Below, in pieces: positions 34,321-40,491 of a stretch of 40,491 bases of DNA; position 1 is the stretch's first letter, and every line of letters starts with the position of its first letter. A program made the translations under genes and the position numbers. This DNA comes from Kutzneria sp. 744 (GTDB lineage Bacteria; Actinomycetota; Actinomycetes; Mycobacteriales; Pseudonocardiaceae), in assembly GCF_000568255.1 (NCBI RefSeq), contig NZ_KK037166.1, positions 11,537,035 through 11,577,525 on the forward strand, given 5' to 3'. The notes beneath the pieces were generated by a model. The model was not told the origin of the DNA. It searched no databases and saw nothing but the letters and a program-made list of their open reading frames with translations.

Positions 34321-36378
34321 ATGGTGCATGCAGCCCACGGCACCGACACTGGTGTCCCGCCGTGGATCGAGCCGATGCTGGCCAAGCCTGATGGCGGCCG
34401 GCTCGCAACCGGGCCCGGCTGGGCGTACGAGTACAAGCTGGACGGATACAGGGCGGCGATGCGCATCGCCCCGGACGGCACCACGGTCCTGACCAGCCGC
34501 AACGGCATCGACTTCACGCCGGAGTTCCCCGCCCTGGCTGGACTGCTCGACCCAGACCGGCGTGGAGTGCTCGCCAGCGCACTGGATGGCCAGGCGGCGG
34601 TGCTCGATGGGGAGATCGTCGTCTACAACCCGGATGGGCAGGTCGACTTCGGCCTGTTGCAGGAGCGTCGCGGCCGCTACCGCCGCCACCGCGGAACCGA
34701 CCCGTTCATGGATCCGGTGGCGGTGCGCTACCTCGCGTTCGACCTACTGCGGCTCGGCGACCAGTTGCTGCTGCGCGAACCGTACGACCGGCGCCGGCAG
34801 CTGCTGACCAGCATCCCGATGCCCGACCCGTACCTGGTGTCGGTGGTGCCCGCGATCACCGCGCAGGACCTGGCCGCAGACCGCCTCACGCCGCAGAAGC
34901 TGCTCGATCGCATCGCCAGTGAAGGCCACGAGGGACTCGTGGCCAAGAACCGGGCAGCCTCATATTCGCCGGGCAAGCGGACCGACGCGTGGCTGAAGCA
35001 CCCGTTGATCCAGACCCAGGAAGTGGTCGTTTGCGGCTGGCGCCCGGGCCAGTCCCGGCTCACTGGATCGTTGGGCGGGTTGCTCCTGGGTGCCCACGAT
35101 CCAGCCACGGGGGAGCTGGTGTACATCGGCGATGTCGGGACCGGGTTCAGCGAAGCGGAGCGCCGAGCCTTGTTGGAGCGGCTGGCGCCGCTGCGGCGGG
35201 ACAAGCCGCCCTTCGCCGCCGCACCGCCACGCCAGGACGTCCTGCGGGCGCAGTGGGTCGAGCCCCGGTTGGTGGGGGAGGTCCAGTTCCGGCAGTTCAC
35301 CCGCGGCGCCGGCAGGTTGCGCCACACCAGTTGGCGCGGGGTTCGGGAAGACCGCTCGGTGGACGAGGTGACCGTCCCGACGCCAGGACGGCGGGCGTCG
35401 TCATCGGCCGCGTCACCGGCTTCGGACGCGACGCCAGCCAAGGCCGCGGCCACGCGGTCGGCGTCGCGGGGGACCAAGGTCGTTGTGCAGGTGGGAGAAC
35501 GACAACTCACACTGTCCAACTTGGATAAAGCGCTCTATCCCGACGGTTACAGCAAAGCCCAGGTCATCCAGTACTACACGCTCATCGCACCGGTCCTGCT
35601 GCCGCACCTGACGGGTCGGCCGGTGACCTTCATCCGCTTCCCTGACGGCGTCGCCGGCCAGCAGTTCTTCGAGAAGAACGTCTCCGAGGGCGCCCCACAG
35701 TGGCTGCGCACCGCCCGGCTGCCGCACAGCGGGTCCCGTGGCCGCGAGGGCGACATCACGTACCCGCTGATCGACGACCTGCCGTCCCTAGTCTGGGCGG
35801 CGAACCTGGCCGCGCTGGAGTTGCATGTTCCCCAGTGGACGATCGGGCCCGGTCCGGTCCGCCGTGCGCCGGATCGGCTGGTGCTGGACCTGGATCCCGG
35901 GCCGGGCGTCGGTCTCGTGGAGTGCGCCCGGGTCGCTGAGCGCCTGTACGACGTCCTCGTCGCCGACGGGCTCACGCCAGTGGCCAAAACCAGTGGCGCG
36001 AAAGGGATGCAGGTCTACGCCGGGATCCGGACCCGAATTCCTGATCGACCCTCGCAGTACGCGAAGGCGTTGGCCGAGCGGCTGGCCGTCGAGACTCCGA
36101 AGCTGGTCACGGCGAAGATGGCCAAGGCGCTGCGCTCCGGGAAGGTGTTCATCGACTGGAGCCAGAACAACCCGGCCAAGACCACAGTCGCGCCGTACTC
36201 GCTGCGCGGCCGCGAGCACCCGACGGTGTCGACGCCGGTGACCTGGGACGAGGTGCGTTCCTGCCGACATGCGCGGGAGTTGATGTTCACTGCGGACGAC
36301 GTCGTGGCCCGGGTCGAGCGGTTGGGCGACCTGTTTAACCCGGTCGCAGGCATGCGGGCGGTGCTGCCGCGGCGGTAA
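34321..36378 (+). CDS. ligD: LigD-type ATP-dependent DNA ligase-polymerase
   Basis: 685 residues from ATG 34321, behind GGGAGG. The ligase part comes first: motif I YEYKLDGYR with the adenylated lysine at residue 39, EGLVAKNRA near 201 and WLKHPL near 221. After an Ala/Ser linker (about 358-385) comes the AEP-type primase/polymerase domain with RFPDGVAGQQFFEKN, the metal-binding LDLDPGPG near 522 and TSGAKGMQVY. This ligase-polymerase order without a phosphoesterase domain is known in actinomycetes. The protein joins double-strand breaks by end joining, normally with Ku; no ku gene is in the window. Confidence 0.92.
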   Translation: MVHAAHGTDTGVPPWIEPMLAKPDGGRLATGPGWAYEYKLDGYRAAMRIAPDGTTVLTSRNGIDFTPEFPALAGLLDPDRRGVLASALDGQAAVLDGEIVVYNPDGQVDFGLLQERRGRYRRHRGTDPFMDPVAVRYLAFDLLRLGDQLLLREPYDRRRQLLTSIPMPDPYLVSVVPAITAQDLAADRLTPQKLLDRIASEGHEGLVAKNRAASYSPGKRTDAWLKHPLIQTQEVVVCGWRPGQSRLTGSLGGLLLGAHDPATGELVYIGDVGTGFSEAERRALLERLAPLRRDKPPFAAAPPRQDVLRAQWVEPRLVGEVQFRQFTRGAGRLRHTSWRGVREDRSVDEVTVPTPGRRASSSAASPASDATPAKAAATRSASRGTKVVVQVGERQLTLSNLDKALYPDGYSKAQVIQYYTLIAPVLLPHLTGRPVTFIRFPDGVAGQQFFEKNVSEGAPQWLRTARLPHSGSRGREGDITYPLIDDLPSLVWAANLAALELHVPQWTIGPGPVRRAPDRLVLDLDPGPGVGLVECARVAERLYDVLVADGLTPVAKTSGAKGMQVYAGIRTRIPDRPSQYAKALAERLAVETPKLVTAKMAKALRSGKVFIDWSQNNPAKTTVAPYSLRGREHPTVSTPVTWDEVRSCRHARELMFTADDVVARVERLGDLFNPVAGMRAVLPRR

Positions 36379-37021
36379 ACCGATCGCGGTGGGCCCTCGG
36401 TGGTCAGGTGAAGCAATACGTCCGCGTTCGGTGGTCAGGAGGAAGCCACGGTAGCCGGTGCTGGAGCTGGCCTCGAGCGAGTCGTACTGGTCCTTCGGAA
36501 CCGCCACGTCAGACACAAGCCTGATCGTGCCAGCGGGTTGGCTTCCCGGCTGCGCGACGCCCTCGTGCGTCGCAGTGCGGCCGCTGGGGACGCAGGTGTG
36601 GGATGTCAGCGTGACTGCCTGCGGCCGCGACCGCCGCCGCGACGTCCACGCGGGTTGTTGCCGGTGCCGGCGCTGCACGGATTCGTCCCGGCATGCCAGC
36701 CATGGAACGGGTGCCCATGGTTGACGTCGAACCGAGGACCGGACCGCGGCCGGTCGGCAGCACCGGTCGAACGTCGTCAGCGCGACCGTAGCCCGGATGG
36801 CGGAGTCCCGGTGGATAGTACCTGCTGAGCAACACGGAGGGGCTACCTGAGCGGCGTGTGGGTGATCCGATCGTGAAGCGCTACGGCGTGTCGTCACCTC
36901 CCCAGCGGCGAAGCGTCGCGGACCCGCGGCGCGCCGGATGAGAGGCCTGCGGCCTCGGCGCGATCTCGGCGTAATGCCTGCTCTCGGTGCGCGGGCCCAA
37001 TGGGGCGTCGGATGCCAGGAT
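36379..37021. other. Gap after ligD, no supported gene
   Basis: A 12-base direct repeat TCGGTGGTCAGG occurs at 36397-36408 and 36428-36439, just after the ligD stop. Open frames overlap here on both strands: one on plus from GTG 36458 (88 residues), and one on minus with moderately protein-like stretches. I cannot choose between them, and neither shows a domain. The area may hold decayed genes. Confidence 0.3.
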
Positions 37022-37027
37022 GTGGGG

Positions 37028-37345
37028 GTGAGCACGCGTTGGGATCTGGTGTCTGAGGACAAGATGACCGTGGACTTGGCCGGGGCGGCCGTCTATCGGG
37101 AGATCAGTCCGCTGGTCGGCGGCCTCTGGCATGTGCTGGGGGACCAGGTGTGGCATCAGCAGGCCGAACCGGCAGACCCTGGCCAGGTGGATGACGAGGC
37201 GGATGCGGCGAAGCTTGATGGTCCGGATCCTGCCGCCGGGGAATCGGGCGCGCATGGCGCGCCGGTCTTGTTCAAGCCCAGCCTGCTGTCGCCGGAGTCG
37301 TTTCAGGACACCACGTGCTGGGTTGTGGTCTCGCCGTCCGGGTGA
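37028..37345 (+). CDS. Possible unknown protein of 105 residues
   Basis: An open frame from GTG 37028 reads STRWDLVSEDKMTVDLAG then AVYREISPLVGGLWHVLG, with balanced acidic and hydrophobic residues and mostly G/C third positions. The second half is Asp/Gly/Ala-rich and less convincing. No ribosome site is clear and the end overlaps the integrase relic on the other strand. It may be real, or another fragment in this decayed area. Confidence 0.25.
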   Translation: MSTRWDLVSEDKMTVDLAGAAVYREISPLVGGLWHVLGDQVWHQQAEPADPGQVDDEADAAKLDGPDPAAGESGAHGAPVLFKPSLLSPESFQDTTCWVVVSPSG

Positions 37346-37758
37346 CTGACCGCCGATGAGGGGTGTAGTCGCCGTGTCGTCTGGCGGCGTTCGGCGCCTC
37401 GCTGTGGCCACTGCAGTTCGTCGGCTGTACGCCGCGGATCAGTGCCCAGCGTCTGGCCGAGGTGAGGTACGCAGGACGTGACGGCGTTGCGCAGCCAGCC
37501 CACCAGCACGGCCGTCTCGGCCTCAGTCGCCCTGTCCCATGCGACTTCCAGTAGCCACAGCAGCCGGAACCAGCGCAGCAGGTCATGGGCGTAGCTGCGG
37601 CACGTCAACGGGCTGACGTCGCCTAGCATCCGGTCGCGCAGGTAGCGGTTGACCGGCGCGATCTCCGCGCCAGCCTGGTCAACCACGAGGTACGGCGTCA
37701 ACGGGGTCGCCCCCTCGATGACGGCCCCTTGCCTTGCGAACTGACGCCTTCCCAGCAT
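37303..37758 (-). pseudogene. Tyrosine-recombinase (integrase) N-terminal fragment
   Basis: From ATG 37758 the frame reads a core-binding (SAM-like) domain: PVNRYLRDRMLGDVSPLTCR, SYAHDLLRWFRLLWLLEVAW, DRATEAETAVLVGWLR. This matches the N-terminal arm of phage-type site-specific integrases of actinomycetes. After about residue 95 the sequence becomes unrelated, and a parallel frame from 37586 keeps some family-like residues, so there is a shift near 37460. The catalytic domain with the R-H-R-Y residues is absent. It is a dead relic of a mobile element. Confidence 0.6.
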
Positions 37759-38097
37759 CAGCTCCTGGCGGAGGTACTTGTCAGCGGTCTCGTCCAGCTT
37801 CCGCCGAACCCTAGGGCCGCCAGCTCTACCTCCAGCGAGATAGTGCAGTCAACGGAGCTGATGTGGCTGTGCAACGCGGACAAGGCGTTCGCGTAGCCGG
37901 GCTGGGCGGCTGCGTGGAGCACGAACGCCACCGCCGGGACACCCCGGTACAAGCAGGCGACCTGCGGGTTCGCGGTCACCGCCCTCGCCGGTCATGGCCT
38001 TGGCCCACCTGCGGGCGGTGGCCCAGTCTGCGTTGTTGGTGTGGGCGAGTTCGGTGTGGGGCAACGCGATTCCCGCCGCTCCGTCCGCCAGGGACTG
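37758..38097 (-). pseudogene. LanC-like lanthionine cyclase fragment
   Basis: The frame from 38097 reads QSLADGAAGIALPHTELAHT, then ADWATARRWAKAMTGEG. After a one-frame shift near 37980 it continues CLYRGVPAVAFVLHAAAQPG. This is a close counterpart of the N-terminal part of the intact cyclase at the right edge (QSLAGGSAGVALLHIERALA, DRWATAHTWL, CLFFGVPALAFLTHAAAEAT). The zinc-site region is missing, and an integrase relic abuts it. It is thus a shortened second LanC copy. Confidence 0.65.
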
Positions 38098-38458
38098 TCA
38101 CCCCGGCCTGGCCGCAGGCGGGGGCGCCGCCGGCCGCCGTCGTCGTGCCGGGCTGTCCAGGCCAGGCCGGCGTGGCGGGCCAGACCCAGTCCGCGACCCG
38201 GCGTCGTCTGCGAGCGTCAATGCGGCACCCACGCTCCGGCTCACCGACGCCATCGACTGCGCAGGCTTCTTCCGCTCGGTAGCCCGCCTTGCCGCGGACG
38301 CCTCCGCAGCGCACCTCGGAACCGAGCCTCCTACCTGGCAAACGGTGCCGCCGCCTGCGGTCGGACTGCGCGTCTCGCAGCTCTGATGCGGTACGCGGCC
38401 ATGATCCGTCGCACCAGATGACGGTGCCCCTGAGACCGTGTTCTGACGTTCGGCGCCA
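38098..38458. other. Gap between two RiPP gene relics, nothing supported
   Basis: Open frames run on both strands without ribosome sites or motifs. A plus-strand piece (TDAIDCAGFFRSVARLAADA) looks mildly protein-like but has no start signal. No precursor-peptide gene is recognised here. Confidence 0.3.
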
Positions 38459-39275
38459 TCATCCGAACACCGCATCTCGTGCCGCTGCGGCAAGAACGCT
38501 CTGGGTCTCGTAGGACAGGCCGAGTCGATTCCAGTGGAAGATCACATGGTGGGCGAGGACCGCACGAAGGCCGCGTGTGAGTTCGCCGCGTCGGCTGAAG
38601 CCGCCGAGGTCCTTGCCCGCCTCGTGGAAGGTGTTGATCCATCCAGCGATGTCCGCGAGCTGGCCTTTGGGCGCGGCCAGCGGGCTGCCCGGGCCCGCAT
38701 CGACACTCAGCAGGCGCCGTAGTCCGGAAAAAAGGCTCTGCAACTGATCGCGCCGACGCTGGTGCAGCGGCCGGTTGTCGGCCACGCGCGCCCACACGTC
38801 GCCCTGCTCGTACCAGTCCTGCCCAGCGGCGCGCATCATCACGCCGCACAACAGGATCGTGTGCTCGCGCCGGTGGTCGCTGGGTCCAGCTGGGCGAGCG
38901 AGGATGTGCTGGCTGTCGTGGTGGAACAGGCGGTGCGCTGTAGCCATGCCGTCGGTGCCGCCGAAGGCGTGGACTTCGGGCTCGTAGATCGTCGCGACCC
39001 AGCTGGCGACGGTGCCATCGTCTTGCATGCCTTCGAGCGCCTGGATGACGGTGTCGCGGAGCCTGGCCTCGGTGGCGGACCGTTCGGGCAGGTAGCGCAG
39101 CCGCCAGCAGGGGGCCTTGCGGATGTACCACCACGATCCGGCGACGCAGTTTCATGATCGGTTGTAGCCGTTCGGCGGTGATCTGTTCGGCGTGGGTGTA
39201 GTCGGTGAACTCGACGGTGACCTGTTGCCAGGCGGGGGGCGGTCCCGGGGGCTGACCGGCGGGGACGGTGTTCAT
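38459..39275 (-). pseudogene. Thiopeptide-type (SpaB_C-like) bacteriocin biosynthesis protein, frameshifted
   Basis: ATG 39275 has GGGAGA six bases upstream and encodes MNTVPAGQPPGPPPAWQQVT, VEFTDYTHAEQITAERLQ. In this frame the sequence turns to Arg-rich nonsense near 39150. The correct continuation (SWWYIRKAPCWRLRYLPERS, then YEPEVHAFGGTDGMATAHRL) is in another frame, entered after a TGA at 39152-39154. About five family residues are missing at the join, so a small deletion is likely rather than a simple sequencing slip. The family supplies the glutamyl-eliminating half of split LanB dehydratases, which make dehydroamino acids in lanthipeptides and thiopeptides. The gene follows lanC by 22 bases. 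Confidence 0.75.
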
Positions 39276-39297
39276 GCGGGTTCTCCCGGTGTCGGGG

Positions 39298-40491
39298 TTA
39301 GGCGAGCAACAGGCAGGAATCCCAACGCGAGCGCGGGGCCATGCCGGTGGCCGCCGTGTGTAGGGCAAGTGCGGCGCCGGTGCTGCCTTCGAGCAGTTCG
39401 CTGTTGCGCGGCGCGATCGTCACCTGGTCACGTAGCAAGGCCGCGAGTGTGGGTAGGTGGTCGGCGAGATCGTTGGTTGCCGCGTCGGCGGCAACGCGGC
39501 AGGTGGTGTGCAGCAGCCCGGCGGCACCGTGGCAGAGGCTCGGGTCGATGATCTGGGCGAGCTGGACCGGGTCGGTCAGGCAGCCCAGCAGCGCCGCCTC
39601 GGCGGTGTGCTGGCGAGCGGTGTCGCCGGTGGACAGCGCGGCGAGCTGCTGGGCGCGGGCGATGCCGGGCGTGCCGTAGCACCACGACGGCTGAGCCGGT
39701 CCCGGCTGGTCGCACCGCCCGGAATGCACTTCGGACAAGGTGATCGTGCGCGGCCACCACGGACCGGTCGGGTGGTGGCGCTGCCAGGCGTCCAGCCAGG
39801 CGCAGATGCGGGCGATTGCCTCAGCCTGCCCGTCGACGGCGATGCCGGCGCGCAGCCCGAGCGCGAGCAGGGCGAGCGGGCCGGCGATGCCGTGCGCCAT
39901 GCCGAAGTTGCCGTGCCCGCCGGGATAGTCGGCCGGTGGCTGGCCGGTGGGACCGTACTCGGTCCACCACCCCGGCAACTCGTCACGGCTAGGCAGGGGC
40001 GTGGTGAGCCGGACGAGGTAGGCCAGCACGTCGGCGGTCACCGGGTGCTCGGGCGCGTGAAGCAGGTGGTAGGCACCCAGCCCGGTCAGGCCGCGGATCA
40101 GGTCGAACTCCGCCAGCACCGGGCGCTCGCCACGATCGATACGGGCATGTGCCGCCGCGAGCCGGACCCGAGTGATCTGCTGGGTCGCAATATCCAGCTG
40201 GGCCAAGGCGCGCTGGTAGCCGCCGGTGGCCTCGGCCGCCGCGTGGGTGAGGAACGCCAGCGCGGGCACGCCGAAGAACAGGCACGCGCCGGGGCCGCCG
40301 TTGAGGTCGCCGCGTGTGGCGGCCGACAGCCAGGTGTGCGCCGTGGCCCACCGGTCGGGCTGGGCGAGGGCGCGTTCGATGTGCAGCAGGGCAACTCCGG
40401 CGCTGCCGCCGGCCAGCGACTGCGGTCGTGGGGTGTGAACGCTGGTATGAGAAGCGGTGGCGGTGTCGGGGTCGGTTAGACCTGCGGCGAT
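39298..40491 (-). CDS. LanC-family lanthionine cyclase, start beyond window edge
   Basis: 397 residues are visible, open to base 40491. The (alpha/alpha)6 barrel pattern and the zinc site are present: GMAHGIAGPLALLALG near residue 198, the ligand cysteine in SWCYGTPGIAR near residue 270, and the Cys-His pair in LCHGAAGLL near residue 320. LanC enzymes join cysteine thiols to dehydroamino acids made by LanB, forming thioether rings in lanthipeptides. Its partner domain gene lies directly downstream but is frameshifted, so the pathway may be impaired unless another copy exists to the right. Confidence 0.9.
   Translation of the reverse strand: MAAGLTDPDTATASHTSVHTPRPQSLAGGSAGVALLHIERALAQPDRWATAHTWLSAATRGDLNGGPGACLFFGVPALAFLTHAAAEATGGYQRALAQLDIATQQITRVRLAAAHARIDRGERPVLAEFDLIRGLTGLGAYHLLHAPEHPVTADVLAYLVRLTTPLPSRDELPGWWTEYGPTGQPPADYPGGHGNFGMAHGIAGPLALLALGLRAGIAVDGQAEAIARICAWLDAWQRHHPTGPWWPRTITLSEVHSGRCDQPGPAQPSWCYGTPGIARAQQLAALSTGDTARQHTAEAALLGCLTDPVQLAQIIDPSLCHGAAGLLHTTCRVAADAATNDLADHLPTLAALLRDQVTIAPRNSELLEGSTGAALALHTAATGMAPRSRWDSCLLLA

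Noticed and set aside
35788-37062. Minus-strand open frame across the ligD end
   Set aside because: Most of it is antisense to LigD. A protein-like piece around 36380-36620 was considered but has no domain, start or ribosome site.

Overview
The window is high-GC actinomycete DNA. A complete conservon (sensor-kinase-like, roadblock, DUF742 and small-GTPase genes), a CYP157-like P450, Lsr2, a GOLPH3/GPP34-family protein, PF04672-type methyltransferases and many GTG starts and ATGA/TGATG overlaps all fit a filamentous actinomycete. I would guess Pseudonocardiaceae or Streptomycetaceae, but the species cannot be told from this sequence. Most genes are regulators, signalling proteins or unknowns, so the region is accessory rather than core.

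Left part, 1-9.0 kb: a partial XRE regulator diverges from two tandem paralogous small membrane proteins. A zinc-ribbon/XRE regulator with a Nudix-like tail then diverges from two unknown proteins, a SAM methyltransferase and a STAND ATPase with a LuxR-type DNA-binding end. A perfect hairpin closes that block.

Conservon block, 9.0-16.9 kb: a P450 with ETLW in place of the K-helix ExxR faces away from a small Cys-rich protein and cvnABCD. A DUF6879-like protein and a PF04672-type methyltransferase follow in the same direction.

Peptide/protease island, 16.9-23.4 kb: an HTH protein, two very short translationally coupled ORFs, two paralogous CPBP intramembrane proteases, a truncated Crp-type DNA-binding domain, a small LuxR-type regulator, and an NLR-like STAND protein. 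The STAND protein has a broken P-loop and a possible amyloid signalling motif. The first CPBP gene looks less GC-biased than its neighbours. Lsr2 is encoded next door on the other strand.

23.6-34.1 kb, all minus strand: lsr2, a small membrane protein, a frameshifted GNAT gene behind an APC permease, and a GPP34 protein. A separate unit follows: XRE/TPR-like regulator, PF04672-type methyltransferase, winged-helix/TPR protein, PP2C-like phosphatase and an unknown protein. ATGA and 58-base overlaps suggest the last four work together.

Right part, 34.3-40.5 kb: a ligase-polymerase LigD, then a decayed stretch with an integrase fragment, a LanC fragment and a frameshifted thiopeptide-type (SpaB_C-like) dehydratase domain. 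An apparently intact LanC cyclase runs off the right edge, so a lanthipeptide-type RiPP cluster probably continues to the right.
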